64,000 bases of DNA from Hydrocarboniphaga sp. (GCF_028291725.1 NZ_JAQGNT010000059.1:1-64000), one strand, 5' to 3'; shown: positions 9,082 to 17,939, counted from the stretch's first letter. Notes: a model not told the origin generated them from the letters alone. Numbers and translations are program-made.

Positions 9082-9087
9082 AGCGGT

Positions 9088-9657
9088 CTAGAGCAGTTCA
9101 GCAGCGGCGATCAGCGTGCGTGCGGCATCGCCTAATTTCAGATTGCGATCCATGGCCATACGCCGCAGCAATTCGTAGGCGCCGTTTTCATCCAGGCTAC
9201 GGCGCTTCATCAACAGACCTTTCGCTTTCTCGATATCGCGGCGATCAGCCAGCTTGTTCTTGGTTTCTTCCAGTTCGTTGCGCAGCGCCTGAAACTCCTC
9301 GAAGCGCGCGATCGCGACGTCGATGATCGGCTTGAGCCGTGCGGGATTCAGGCCATCGACGACGTAGGAAGTGACGCCGGCCTGCAGGGCCTTGCGGATG
9401 GTATCGGGGTCGCTGCGGCTGGCGAACAGCACGACCGGCCGCGGCCTGTCGCGCGTTACCTGGCCCAGTGATTCGAGCGTGTCGCGGCCAGGGACTTCGA
9501 CGTCGATCAAGATCACGTCCGGTTGGTGGCGCTTGACCGCTGCGGCCAGATCCGACGTCGATGTGCTGAAACCAACGACTTCGTGGCCGAGCATACGTAA
9601 TGGAGCCTCCGTGGCCGCGCGCCGTTCCGGCTCGTCGTCGACGAGCATCACGCGCAT
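9088..9657 (-). CDS. nasT: ANTAR-domain RNA-binding antiterminator, NasT-like
   Basis: This 189-residue protein has a response-regulator-like receiver domain at residues about 1-115 (MLVDDEP, LIDVEVP), a coiled-coil linker, and an ANTAR domain at about 130-189 (DIEKAKGLLMKRR, AYELLRRMAMDRNLKLGDAARTLI). ANTAR domains bind paired hexanucleotide-loop hairpins in leader RNAs and prevent termination. The usual receiver Lys near the end appears replaced (SYVVDGL), as in other NasT proteins, so control is probably by partner binding rather than phosphorylation. The partner is the adjacent NasS-like protein. No nitrate-reductase operon is in the window, so its RNA targets must be elsewhere. Confidence 0.9.
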   Translation of the reverse strand: MRVMLVDDEPERRAATEAPLRMLGHEVVGFSTSTSDLAAAVKRHQPDVILIDVEVPGRDTLESLGQVTRDRPRPVVLFASRSDPDTIRKALQAGVTSYVVDGLNPARLKPIIDVAIARFEEFQALRNELEETKNKLADRRDIEKAKGLLMKRRSLDENGAYELLRRMAMDRNLKLGDAARTLIAAAELL

Positions 9658-9788
9658 GGATTGAGAGTCCTGGGTTGATGCACCTGGGCTGCCTCGCTGC
9701 GGAAAAAAGTCCGGTTGGTACTACGGTGCCGGATGTCATAAATGCGCAGCTTTCATGCCACTCGGCGAATTTTTTCGATGGCACCTGA

Positions 9789-10565
9789 TCAGAGCGCTTC
9801 GATGATCCGGCGCAGCGCTGCGTAGCCTTCGACCAGACGTGGTCCAGGGCGCCCGAGCCAGGCTTCGGTCACTGCGTAAATCTGATTGTTCGACAGCGCC
9901 GGCCAGTGTCTCCAATGCTCGCGCCGACGCACGATTTCCGGCCGGTACTTGGATTGCTGCACGCCGCACCACGACATCACGATGGCATCCGCGGTGTAGG
10001 TCTGATGATCATCGTCGGGCAAGGCCCAGCTTTTGGCGTCGATATCGCCGCAAGGATTGCAGCCGCCGGCGAGTTCGATGATGTCGGTGACCCACGAGCG
10101 ACGCGCCGGCACAATGACGGGCTTGGGCCACCACTCGACCAGTATCCGTGGACGATGGTGTCGGGTTCCGACAGCGGGCATCTGCGCGCGCATTTGCCTG
10201 ATCAGATGCGCGCCGCGCTCCGACACTTCAAGAACATCGGCGATCGTCGCGATGCTGGCGAAAACATCGTCGAGACTTTGCGGGTCGATCGTGATCGTCT
10301 TCAGGCCCATCGCCTTGAACTCGTCGACGATCCGTTCATGGCCCGGCACGGTCAGCGAAGTCAGCACCAGATCGGGTTGCAGCGCCAAAACCGCGCCGGT
10401 ATCCAGATCAAGATCGCGGCCCGGCTGTGGCAGGCGCGACACGATCTCCGGCGGATAGTCGGAGTCGGCGTCGACGCCGATCAGTTGATCGCCGCAGCCC
10501 AGCGCGCAAACGATTTCGGTGTTCGAGCAGGTGTGGCTGAAAACCCGCAATGCCGGACTCTTCAC
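9789..10565 (-). CDS. BtuF-like periplasmic-binding-fold protein without signal peptide
   Basis: This 258-residue protein reads from a GTG at 10565 that overlaps the upstream stop (GTGA); an ATG 51 bp further upstream gives only an Arg-rich tail. It matches the helical-backbone metal/cobalamin receptor family (class III, BtuF/FhuD-like): TEIVCALGCGDQLIGVD near the start, 'LQPDLVLTSLTVPG', and an Ala/Leu-rich C-terminus. Trp residues typical of cobalamin receptors occur (VEWWPKP, AEAWLGRPG). Family members deliver vitamin B12 or metal chelates to ABC importers, but this one has no visible export signal and no transporter neighbours. A cytoplasmic ligand-binding role is possible. It forms an operon with a SRPBCC protein and a NUDIX hydrolase. 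Confidence 0.75.
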   Translation of the reverse strand: MKSPALRVFSHTCSNTEIVCALGCGDQLIGVDADSDYPPEIVSRLPQPGRDLDLDTGAVLALQPDLVLTSLTVPGHERIVDEFKAMGLKTITIDPQSLDDVFASIATIADVLEVSERGAHLIRQMRAQMPAVGTRHHRPRILVEWWPKPVIVPARRSWVTDIIELAGGCNPCGDIDAKSWALPDDDHQTYTADAIVMSWCGVQQSKYRPEIVRRREHWRHWPALSNNQIYAVTEAWLGRPGPRLVEGYAALRRIIEAL

Positions 10566-11005
10566 ACTGCGCGTGCCGCGAGCCGGTCGACCGCGCCCGC
10601 GACGCCGCGCAGCCACGCCGCATGCAGCACGCCAGCAACGAAACTGCCGAGCATCGGCCAGCGCGAATCGAACTCGATGCTGTAATCGAGTTGGGTTCCA
10701 CCGGGCACTTCGCTGAAGTGCATGCGGCCGAGATGGTTCTTGAAGGGCCCGCCCTGCGTGACCCGGTATTCGATGCGTTCTTCAGGATCGAAGGCGGTGA
10801 TCGTCTCCTGAAAACGGATGCCGCCGATGCGCATCTCGCGCACTGATCCAACACCGCAGGGCTCGTCGCCCGATGACAGTTTCAACACGCGACAACGCGC
10901 CGGCCACCATAAACGGCCGAAATGCTCGTGATCCGAGAAGTGGCGGAATACCGTCGTTCTCGGTGCCGCGAAGAATTGCTGAAGTCTGATGTTTTGCTGA
11001 GCCAT
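10562..11005 (-). CDS. SRPBCC (START-like) family protein
   Basis: This 147-residue protein is read from the ATG at 11005 (MAQQNIRLQQFF). The pattern fits SRPBCC/polyketide-cyclase-like lipid or ligand-binding folds: 'FAAPRTTVFRHFSDHEHFGRLW' near the N-terminus, a central 'GVGSVREMRIGG' and 'ITAFDPEERIEYRV', and a long C-terminal helix. These proteins have a deep hydrophobic cavity and very varied ligands. It overlaps the BtuF-like gene by GTGA, so the two are translationally coupled, and follows the NUDIX gene by 31 bp. Its ligand cannot be predicted. Confidence 0.8.
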   Translation of the reverse strand: MAQQNIRLQQFFAAPRTTVFRHFSDHEHFGRLWWPARCRVLKLSSGDEPCGVGSVREMRIGGIRFQETITAFDPEERIEYRVTQGGPFKNHLGRMHFSEVPGGTQLDYSIEFDSRWPMLGSFVAGVLHAAWLRGVAGAVDRLAARAV

Positions 11006-11036
11006 TTGGCCGACTGTAGCATCCAGGCATCTCAAA

Positions 11037-11633
11037 TCAAGATGGTGACAGCGGCTCGCCGGTGCTTACTTCCTGCGCTCGCGGATCGCGCGGTTTGCGC
11101 TCGAGGTTCAGCGTATGGATTTGCGGATTTCCGCTGGCGCGATCCGCGAAGAAATACTTGAGGCTGTGCCAAACCGTCGGAAACGCGATCGTATCCCAGG
11201 GAATCTCGTCCTCGCGCATCAGCCGGGTTTCGCTGCTTTCCGGCGTCGTGCCGTGATGCGGCGTGAGCATGCGGCCGCGATGCACCATGTAAACCTGCGA
11301 CACGTACGGCACGTTGATCACCGCAACCAGTTCGCCGACATCGACATCGGCCTGCGATTCCTCAAAGGCCTCGCGGGCGGCGCCCTGTGCCGTGGTTTCG
11401 TTGAGCTCCATGAAACCCGCCGGGAACGTCCAAAGGCCGAGACGCGGCTCGATGTTGCGCTTGCACATCAGCACGCGGCCATCTTCCCATTCGGGAATCA
11501 CGCCGACGATCACACGCGGGTTGAAATACTGAACGTGACCGCAGGACGGGCACAAGGCGCGCGTTAGATGGTCACCCTCCGGCACGCGGTGCTCCACGGC
11601 GTGCCCACATAGATTGCAGAAATTGGCCTTCAT
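11037..11633 (-). CDS. NUDIX hydrolase with N-terminal zinc ribbon
   Basis: This 198-residue protein starts at the ATG at 11633 (MKANFCNLCG); a longer in-frame extension lacks coding character. A four-cysteine zinc ribbon (CNLCG ... CPSCG) precedes the NUDIX domain. The NUDIX box reads G-FMELN-E-TTAQGAA-REAFEE, which keeps the catalytic REx2EE core although the terminal Gly is replaced. The family hydrolyses nucleoside diphosphates linked to another group; the zinc-ribbon type resembles ADP-ribose/NADH pyrophosphatases (COG1051-like). It is the first gene of an operon with the SRPBCC and BtuF-like genes. Its exact substrate is unknown. Confidence 0.87.
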   Translation of the reverse strand: MKANFCNLCGHAVEHRVPEGDHLTRALCPSCGHVQYFNPRVIVGVIPEWEDGRVLMCKRNIEPRLGLWTFPAGFMELNETTAQGAAREAFEESQADVDVGELVAVINVPYVSQVYMVHRGRMLTPHHGTTPESSETRLMREDEIPWDTIAFPTVWHSLKYFFADRASGNPQIHTLNLERKPRDPRAQEVSTGEPLSPS

Positions 11634-11866
11634 TTCGATTCGGTGGCGTGTTGCTTGTGAGGTCCGGATGTAGGGTAGGCAGACCGCTGCGGGCGTTGCT
11701 CGTCCGCTATTGTGCACCACGTGGCCGCCGCGACGGTCGCTTACGGCGCCACGGGGGCATACCCGGTTGGCGGTGCTGGGTATGCTGCGGCTGTCGTGCG
11801 GCTGACAGTAGAATCGCGATCAGAGCCGCCCGACAGGCGGACGCAGAAAATACAAGGGAGGAGTGC

Positions 11867-12703
11867 ATGTCAAAGATCATCATCACTTTGGGCCTGGCTG
11901 TTTTGCTGGCGGTACCGCTCAGTGTGCTGGCCCAGAACGAAAGCACCGCGTCAGGCGACGAGCCGCCACCGACCGCGGACAGCCCGCCGGTATCGACCGA
12001 ACCCGTTGCGGATGCCGTACCGGCTGATGCCGTACCGGCTGATGCCGCCACCAGCGACGCCTCGTCCTCGGGTTCGGCTGATTCGTCCACGACGGACACT
12101 ACTTCGGCTTCGTCGGCCGCCAGCGGCAGCGGCGAGACCCCGGACTCTTCGGCTGCCACCGACGCTGCCGACGTCGCCAGCAGTGATGCCGCCGCCAGTT
12201 CCGGCAGTGATGACGGCTTGAAGCTGTATTTCGGCGCCGAGCGCGTCGAGGCCACGCTAGATCTGTCCAAGCAGTCGCTGGAGGATCGCTACGGCGATGA
12301 CAAACTCCAGGGCGGCTTCTATCGCGGCCGCGTCGGTCTTCGTCTGGTGCCGGGTATCGCCATCGAAGGGCAGGGCGGCTTCCTGCCCGACGACGACAAG
12401 GCATCCAACGACGTCAAGTTCAAGCACTTCTACGCGGCCTATCTGGTGACCACTGGCACTGTGCTGGATATGGTCGAGATCAGCGGCCGTGTCGGCTGGG
12501 CCTGGATCGGCGCCAAGAACAGCGGTGCCGACGAGAGCTTCAACAGCGTCAGCTACGGTGTCGAGGCGGCGTTCCCGCTGCGCGTGATCTCCGAATCGCT
12601 GCCGGACATCCGTTTCATCGCCGGCGCGACCGTCTTCACCCAGGACAGCAAGCAGCGCAGCTACGGCTGGTCCTACGGCCTGCGCTACGACTTCAACATC
12701 TGA
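11867..12703 (+). CDS. outer-membrane beta-barrel protein with a Ser/Ala/Thr-rich N-terminal spacer
   Basis: This 278-residue protein is read from the ATG at 11867, behind a very strong ribosome-binding site (AAGGGAGGAG); upstream in-frame codons are intergenic. Residues 1-22 form a signal peptide (LAVLLAVPLSVLA). Residues about 23-120 are low complexity in Ser/Ala/Thr/Pro/Asp, including a tandem repeat PADAVPADAVPADA encoded by 15-bp repeats. From about 125 on, alternating residues and ending aromatic (YGLRYDFNI, terminal Ile) suggest an eight-stranded OMP beta-barrel related to OmpX/OprF-like surface antigens. Function unknown. It is divergent from the NUDIX operon. Confidence 0.78.
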   Translation: MSKIIITLGLAVLLAVPLSVLAQNESTASGDEPPPTADSPPVSTEPVADAVPADAVPADAATSDASSSGSADSSTTDTTSASSAASGSGETPDSSAATDAADVASSDAAASSGSDDGLKLYFGAERVEATLDLSKQSLEDRYGDDKLQGGFYRGRVGLRLVPGIAIEGQGGFLPDDDKASNDVKFKHFYAAYLVTTGTVLDMVEISGRVGWAWIGAKNSGADESFNSVSYGVEAAFPLRVISESLPDIRFIAGATVFTQDSKQRSYGWSYGLRYDFNI

Positions 12704-12735
12704 CGCCGGCTGCGGACTCATCGCGCAGCGATTCG

Positions 12736-12764
12736 TTGCTGCGCGGTGATCGGGCCGCTATCAT
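12736..12764 (+). promoter_or_regulatory. sigma70-type promoter of tRNA-Leu
   Basis: TTGCTG (12736-12741), a 17-bp spacer and TATCAT (12759-12764) place the start point just before the mature tRNA 5' end at 12775. Confidence 0.7.
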
Positions 12765-12774
12765 CGCGCCCCTT

Positions 12775-12862
12775 GCCTGAGTGGCGGAATCGGTAGACGC
12801 AGCGGACTCAAAATCCGCCGAGGTAACCCCTCGTGAGAGTTCGAGTCTCTCCTTAGGCACCA
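12775..12862 (+). tRNA. tRNA-Leu(CAA)
   Basis: An 88-nt cloverleaf with CCA encoded. The acceptor GCCTGAG pairs with CTTAGGC (one G-T), the anticodon stem GCGGA/TCCGC encloses loop CTCAAAA giving anticodon CAA, the T arm is GAGAGTTCGAGTCTCT, and the long variable arm is expected for class II leucine tRNA. It reads the codon UUG. Confidence 0.96.
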
Positions 12863-12908
12863 ACGCAGCGTTCCAGGGCATCCGGCAGCCCGACAAACGC
12901 ATCCGAAG

Positions 12909-12927
12909 CCCCGCTTTGCGGGGTTTT
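12909..12927 (+). terminator. intrinsic terminator after tRNA-Leu
   Basis: CCCCGC - TTT - GCGGGG followed by TTTT, 47 bp after the tRNA. Confidence 0.85.
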
Positions 12928-12990
12928 CTGTTCCTGGATATCGATTCGGCCTGCTCCGAGTGGGCTCGAAGGCGACGGCGGCCCAAAACA

Positions 12991-13019
12991 AAAGCCGCCT
13001 CGATGGCTCGGGCGGCTTT
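12991..13019. terminator. hairpin, possible bidirectional terminator
   Basis: AAAGCCGCC (12991-12999) pairs with GGCGGCTTT (13011-13019) across an 11-nt loop. A-rich sequence before it and a short T run within the 3' arm fit a weak terminator in either direction. Confidence 0.5.
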
Positions 13020-13315
13020 CACAGCGTGGATCATCTCCAGAATCGCAATCGTCACTTTTGGGGCAGCTTTGCCCCGGTACATCGGCGCTTCTTTGCGCTA
13101 AGGCCCGGTGAGTGACGCGTATTCTAGCGAGCGAGCATGAATAATCAATGACCGACGCTGCAAATTGGTGCGAGAACGCACCGCTAAGGGTAACGGCGAG
13201 TCCCGCGCTCTCCGGAATGATGCAGGGATCAGGGTCGGGGCCCCGTCAGGCAGAACATCAGGCAGTACAATCGTGTTTTGTCTGTGGCGGACTGGCGACA
13301 CCAGTGGACCTTGCA

Positions 13316-14362
13316 ATGCGGCGTTCGGATTTCAGTTACGACCTCCCGGCCGAGTTGATCGCCCAATATCCCGCCGAGCGGCGCAGCGGCAGTCGCCTGC
13401 TCGACCTGGGCCTGTCGCGGGACGCCGGTTTTACCGATCGGGCGATGCTCGATCTGCCGGATCTGATCGACGCCGGCGACCTGCTGATCTTCAACGATAC
13501 GCGGGTGATCCCGGCGCGGCTGTTCGGGCGCAAGCCAAGCGGTGGCCGCGTCGAAATGCTGATCGAGCGCGTGCTCGACGATCGCGAGGCGCTGGCGCAG
13601 ATCGGCGCGTCGAAGACGCCGAAGGCCGGCGGGCTGATTCTGGTCGATGCCGGTGATGGGGCCGTGGCCGAGATCGTGATGCTGTCTCGCAGCGACGATC
13701 TGTTCCATCTGCGTCTGCAGACACCGGGCACGTTCATGCAATTGCTCGAGCGCGTCGGCCGCCTGCCTCTGCCGCCTTACATCGACCATGTTCCGGGCAG
13801 CGAGGACGGCGAGCGATATCAAACGGTATTCGCCACCCAGCCGGGCGCGGTCGCGGCACCGACGGCCGGGCTGCACTTCGACGACGATCTGCTGGCGCGC
13901 CTGCGTGGCCGGGGTATCGCCACCGCGACGCTGACGCTGCACGTCGGCGCCGGCACGTTCCAGCCGCTGCGCGTCGACGACCTGAGCGAGCACCGCATGC
14001 ATGCCGAGCGCTACGACATTCCGGCGACCCTGGTCGCCGCAATTGCGCACACTCGTGCGGCCGGCAAGCGCGTCGTCGCGGTCGGCACGACCGTGGCCCG
14101 GGCTTTGGAATCGGCTGCGGCGGGAGATGGCGTGGTCCGTGTCGGCGAGGGCGAGACGCGTTTGTTCATCACGCCCGGGTATCGTTTCCGGATCGTCGAT
14201 CGCCTGCTGACCAATTTCCATCTGCCCGAGAGCACATTGCTGATGCTGGTCAGCGCGTTCGGTGGCTACGAGCAACTGATGGCGGCGTATCGGTACGCGG
14301 TGGCGCAGCGCTATCGTTTCTTCAGCTATGGCGACGCCATGCTGATCACCCGAGCGGGCTAG
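13316..14362 (+). CDS. queA: S-adenosylmethionine:tRNA ribosyltransferase-isomerase
   Basis: QueA transfers and isomerises the ribose of SAM onto preQ1 in tRNA, making epoxyqueuosine at the wobble position of Asp, Asn, His and Tyr tRNAs. The protein is 348 residues from the ATG at 13316, close to the E. coli length of about 356. The family signatures are all present: [19 protein letters not shown] at the N-terminus, [33 protein letters not shown], and a C-terminal [17 protein letters not shown]. An upstream extension in frame is not part of the family. In many genomes tgt follows queA; here a glutathione peroxidase gene follows, 67 bp downstream. Confidence 0.97.
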   Translation: MRRSDFSYDLPAELIAQYPAERRSGSRLLDLGLSRDAGFTDRAMLDLPDLIDAGDLLIFNDTRVIPARLFGRKPSGGRVEMLIERVLDDREALAQIGASKTPKAGGLILVDAGDGAVAEIVMLSRSDDLFHLRLQTPGTFMQLLERVGRLPLPPYIDHVPGSEDGERYQTVFATQPGAVAAPTAGLHFDDDLLARLRGRGIATATLTLHVGAGTFQPLRVDDLSEHRMHAERYDIPATLVAAIAHTRAAGKRVVAVGTTVARALESAAAGDGVVRVGEGETRLFITPGYRFRIVDRLLTNFHLPESTLLMLVSAFGGYEQLMAAYRYAVAQRYRFFSYGDAMLITRAG

Positions 14363-14429
14363 AATCGGGTCATCAAGCCGCCACAAAAAAGCGCGGCCGC
14401 TGCTGAGCAGACACCACTGGAGCGAGAAC

Positions 14430-14972
14430 ATGGGCGTTTACGACTATCAGGCCAGGGATATCAAGGGCGAGCAGCGCTCGCTGGGCGATTACCGCGGCAA
14501 GCTGCTGCTGATCGTCAACGTCGCCAGTAAATGCGGCCTGACGCCGCAGTACCAGGGTTTGGAGGCGCTGTATCAGAAGTACCATGCCCAGGGCCTGGAA
14601 ATCCTTGGCTTTCCCTGCGACCAGTTCAGCCACCAGGAGCCGGGCAGCGAGGCTGAAATCGCCGAGTTCTGCGAGCTGAACTATGGCGTCAGCTTCCCGC
14701 TGTTCGCGAAGATCGAGGTCAACGGTGAAGATGCGCACCCGCTGTATCGCTATCTGCGTACGCAGCAGCCCGGGCAGGTCGACGAGAACACGCCCGGCGC
14801 GGAGCGTCTGGTCAGCCATCTGAAGAAGACCTACCCGGAGTTGCTCGGGACCGATGCGGTCAAATGGAACTTCACCAAATTCCTGGTGGCCCCGGACGGC
14901 GCGGTGATCGAGCGCTTCGAGCCGGTGGTCACGCCGGAAGAAATCGAGCGCAGCATCGCGGCTCGACTTTAG
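14430..14972 (+). CDS. glutathione peroxidase (cysteine type)
   Basis: This 180-residue enzyme reduces hydrogen peroxide or organic peroxides using glutathione or thioredoxin. The peroxidatic residue is Cys35 in VNVASKCGLT, encoded by an ordinary Cys codon, so this is not a selenoprotein. The catalytic Gln/Trp motifs are visible (FSHQEPG, WNFTKFL). The FPCDQF motif (Cys63) is typical of the family and close to the position of a resolving cysteine in BtuE-like proteins. No signal peptide is present, so it is cytoplasmic. It is preceded by a weak purine-rich site (GGAGCG) and may be co-transcribed with queA. Confidence 0.95.
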   Translation: MGVYDYQARDIKGEQRSLGDYRGKLLLIVNVASKCGLTPQYQGLEALYQKYHAQGLEILGFPCDQFSHQEPGSEAEIAEFCELNYGVSFPLFAKIEVNGEDAHPLYRYLRTQQPGQVDENTPGAERLVSHLKKTYPELLGTDAVKWNFTKFLVAPDGAVIERFEPVVTPEEIERSIAARL

Positions 14973-15023
14973 GCCAAACAGGGCCGCGGCGCTTGCGCCG
15001 ACATGGCCGCTTTGCCAGGCCGT

Positions 15024-15236
15024 TCAGTCGATGTCGAAGTCGTCGCCGACGCGCTTGCGCAGCTCGCGCATCTCTTTGTAGCGCTCCACGTCGCGCCAGT
15101 CGCGTGAGCGACTGGCCGGGACGACTTCGACCGGTTCGACCGTGACGTCGTCGTCGAGTGGCTCGCCGTCCTCGGCGAATTCGTCGAAGGATTTTGCAGG
15201 CTCGGCTTGGGGCTTCGGTTTAGGCTTTCGGGCCAT
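15024..15236 (-). CDS. small charged protein, PA3496-like
   Basis: A 70-residue cytoplasmic protein read from the ATG at 15236. The N-terminal third is Lys/Pro-rich (MARKPKPKPQ), the middle is very acidic, and the C-terminus 'RDWRDVERYKEMRELRKRVGDD' is a charged helix. That layout recalls a family of short gammaproteobacterial proteins typified by PA3496 that end in a conserved 'Rxxx(E/D)xxxExxRLRxELxD' helix. The match is by eye and tentative, and function is unknown. It is a single gene between glutathione peroxidase (convergent) and the protease gene. Confidence 0.6.
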   Translation of the reverse strand: MARKPKPKPQAEPAKSFDEFAEDGEPLDDDVTVEPVEVVPASRSRDWRDVERYKEMRELRKRVGDDFDID

Positions 15237-15371
15237 CGAGGTCTCGTGAAAAAACAGTCGCCAGTTCTGCACTTTTCGGGTGCGTTGCGGCGCCTATTTA
15301 ACAGGGTTTTTTCCGAGCGGGAAGTGCCCCCGTTGGCGGCCTCGGCGAGTTCGATGCAAAAGCGTCTTCGC

Positions 15372-17504
15372 TCAAGCGTTTCCCGCGCATCTTGCGCGCG
15401 TTAATTTCCGCCGCAAGGCGGCCGCCAGCGCCATCAATAGCGATGCACCCGCGCCGAAGCTGCCACCTCCGCCGCTGCTGCTGGCCTTGCCGCAGATGTT
15501 CGAGGTGTAGGCACTGAGCCGATAGCTCAGCGGCGCCGGCAGCTGCGCGAAGTTGACGGCGACGATGTGGTAGGTGCCGGCGCCCGGATTCGCAATGCAG
15601 ACGCGCTCCAGGCCGGTCTGGGTCGCGCCGCCGACGTAGGTGTCGGGGTCCAGGCATTTGCTGGCGGTGCCGCTGGTGCAGAAAAAGCCGTCTTCATCGT
15701 CCGAATCCGGATCGATGCCGACGGTGATGTCGTACTGCGGCGGGGTCGAGCGCTTCACCAGCAGATCGATGTCGTCATTGGCCTCGCTCTCGATCACCAG
15801 ATAGCGCGCATCGGCGTTGGGTACGTCGACATGCCAGGCCTGGTACTCGTCGTACAGGTCCGCGCTGCTGCCGGCAAAGCCGGCGTCGACGTCGGTGCCG
15901 AGCGGCAGCTTGCCGACTTCGTCCTCGTAGCCGCGCGTGGTGCTGTAGCCGCCGTCGGCCGTCAGCGTGAACCTGAAGTGCTCGTACTGGTGGCCCGTGA
16001 TGCCGGCCGGGACGGTGATGCTGAAATCGGCGCTGGCGGTGCCGTTCTGCGCGATGCTGCCTAGAGCGACCGACCCGCCGTTCACGGTGATGCCGTTCAC
16101 GGTGATGCCGTTCTCGGCGGCCGTGCTGATGCGGACATTGCTGGCCGCCAGCCACAGGTTCTGCACGACCACGTGCATCAATACGGTTTCGCCCGGATCG
16201 AGCACGTGATTGCCGGCCGCATCAAGCGTCACCGATTTGACGATCAGCGACGGACGCGCGGCCATGTCGAGCGCGGCGTCGGCGTCGACGCGCCCGCCGA
16301 TGCTCATCTGCTTGGCGTTGTCGCCGTTCTGGCCGCTCTCGATCAGGCGCGCCTTCACCTCGTGAACCGTGGCGCTCGGGTACTGCGAGCGGATCAGCGC
16401 CGCGACGCCGGCGACGTAGGGCGCGGAGAACGACGTGCCGGAGACGCCGCCGGTGGTGTAGCTGTCGTGGATTGCGGTGGTGACGATCTGCAGGCCCGGC
16501 GCCGCGACATCGACGCTGAGCGGGCCATACTGGCTGAAGCTGGTGATCTGGCCCTGGCGGCTGATCGACGCGACCGACACGATGTTGTCGGCGTCGTAAT
16601 TGGCCGGATAGTTGAGCTGGCCGCGGTCGATGTTGGAGTCGTCGTTGCCGGCGGATGCGACATACAGGATGTCGTGCGTGGCGAGATCCTTGATCGCGTT
16701 CAGCTCGGTCTGCGAGTAGCCCGGCCCGCCGAAGCTGGCATTGACGATCTTGGCGCCGTGGTCGCGCGCGTATTCCATCGCCTCGACGTGCGTCGCCACG
16801 TCGTAGTCGAAGCGCAGCGGCATGATCTTGGATTTCCACGACACGCCGGCGACGCCCAGGCCGTTGTTGCCGACCGCGCCGATACAGCCAGCCACCGCGG
16901 TGCCGTGCGTGTCCTCGTCGCTGCTGGGATTCGGATCGTCGTCGTTGTCCTTGAAGTCGTAGCCGGCGACGATGTTGGCGGCCAGATCCTCGTGCCTGGT
17001 TTCGACCCCGTCGTCGATCACCGCGACGATCACGGCGGTGCTGCCGACGCGAGTCGGCGTGCGGTTGTTGCTGCCGTCCCAGGCATTGACCATGTTCAGG
17101 TCGGCACCCGGCACGCCGGCCTGGCCGCCGCTGACGAAGTTGGCCTGCCCGGTGTTCTGCAGGCCCCATTGCTGCGGGAACAGCGGATCGTTCGGTGTGA
17201 AGGCGAACTTGTGCCGGCGGAAATTGGGCTCGGCGTACTCGACGCGCGGGTCCTGGCGCAGCATCTCCGCAGTTGCGTCGGCGCTCGTGATCAAGGGCAG
17301 CGACACCAGCTCGACACGGCCCTTCTGCAGGCTGCGCTTGGCGGTGATGCCGAGGCTGCCGCGCAGATCGGCGGCGGCCTCACTGTTGCGATACTTCACC
17401 AGCAACTCGTCCTGCCGGTAATCCTGCGCCGGCTGTATCGCAAACACCGGCATCGAGCACAGGCCGAGCACGCTCAGCAGCATGGAAGGGGCGATGCGTC
17501 TCAT
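15372..17504 (-). CDS. secreted subtilisin-like (S8) serine protease with GlyGly-CTERM sorting signal
   Basis: This is a 710-residue exported protease. Residues 1-22 are the signal peptide; about 23-105 a prodomain (DELLVKYRN). About 110-400 is the S8 catalytic domain, with triad Asp164 (AVIDDGV), His200 (DTHGTAVAG) and Ser358 (GTSFSAPYVAG) and the SAGN motif at about 284-287. Beta-rich domains follow, including an NEW3/CARDB-like segment and a Cys-rich PPC-like region near 580-680. The C-terminus SSSGGGGSFGAGASLLMALA followed by AALRRK is a GlyGly-CTERM signal: a Gly run, a transmembrane helix and basic residues, recognised by rhombosortase after type II secretion. A 15-bp tandem repeat encodes the doubled 'NGITV'. 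The gene is monocistronic. Confidence 0.93.
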   Translation of the reverse strand: MRRIAPSMLLSVLGLCSMPVFAIQPAQDYRQDELLVKYRNSEAAADLRGSLGITAKRSLQKGRVELVSLPLITSADATAEMLRQDPRVEYAEPNFRRHKFAFTPNDPLFPQQWGLQNTGQANFVSGGQAGVPGADLNMVNAWDGSNNRTPTRVGSTAVIVAVIDDGVETRHEDLAANIVAGYDFKDNDDDPNPSSDEDTHGTAVAGCIGAVGNNGLGVAGVSWKSKIMPLRFDYDVATHVEAMEYARDHGAKIVNASFGGPGYSQTELNAIKDLATHDILYVASAGNDDSNIDRGQLNYPANYDADNIVSVASISRQGQITSFSQYGPLSVDVAAPGLQIVTTAIHDSYTTGGVSGTSFSAPYVAGVAALIRSQYPSATVHEVKARLIESGQNGDNAKQMSIGGRVDADAALDMAARPSLIVKSVTLDAAGNHVLDPGETVLMHVVVQNLWLAASNVRISTAAENGITVNGITVNGGSVALGSIAQNGTASADFSITVPAGITGHQYEHFRFTLTADGGYSTTRGYEDEVGKLPLGTDVDAGFAGSSADLYDEYQAWHVDVPNADARYLVIESEANDDIDLLVKRSTPPQYDITVGIDPDSDDEDGFFCTSGTASKCLDPDTYVGGATQTGLERVCIANPGAGTYHIVAVNFAQLPAPLSYRLSAYTSNICGKASSSGGGGSFGAGASLLMALAAALRRKLTRARCAGNA

Positions 17505-17597
17505 GGCGAGTCCGGGGCAGGGGGCTGCCGAATCATACTGCGCGTCCCGGGGCCGAAAGCGTTCTGTAACAGGCGTAAGCCATGACGGTCCCGAGGG

Positions 17598-17627
17598 CTG
17601 TCATCCGCCGCAATCAGTCGCTATACT
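17598..17627 (+). promoter_or_regulatory. probable promoter of tRNA-Ala
   Basis: TATACT at 17622-17627 is a good -10 placed 15 bp before the tRNA 5' end. The best -35 is a weak CTGTCA at 17598-17603 with an 18-bp spacer. Confidence 0.5.
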
Positions 17628-17642
17628 TCGCGCCCTGTTTGT

Positions 17643-17718
<76 letters not shown>

Positions 17719-17939
17719 TTTCAAGCTCATGAACCGCAATAGCGGGATGGCTTGGAGGTGGTTCCCCACGTGGACAACATCACTCCAGGCCAGTGCTAGC
17801 AATTTCGCTCGCCGGCGCTGTCCGGCCAAGCCGGATCCAAATCGCTTCGCTGCACGGCCGTCATGCCTCCTCGTTAAGTCAGCGCGCGCGGGCCGGCGAT
17901 CATTATGCTGGTGCCAGTCCACGAGTTGGGGGAGAGCCG

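Larger units (their letters stand above)
12863..13315. other. intergenic region between tRNA-Leu and queA
   Basis: About 450 bp without a supported gene. It holds the tRNA terminator (12909-12927), a second hairpin (12991-13019) and the presumed queA promoter. Reading frames continuing from upstream into queA lack coding character. Confidence 0.5.

Noticed and set aside
14430-14972. Selenocysteine in the peroxidase
   Set aside because: The active-site codon is an ordinary Cys codon, with no in-frame TGA.
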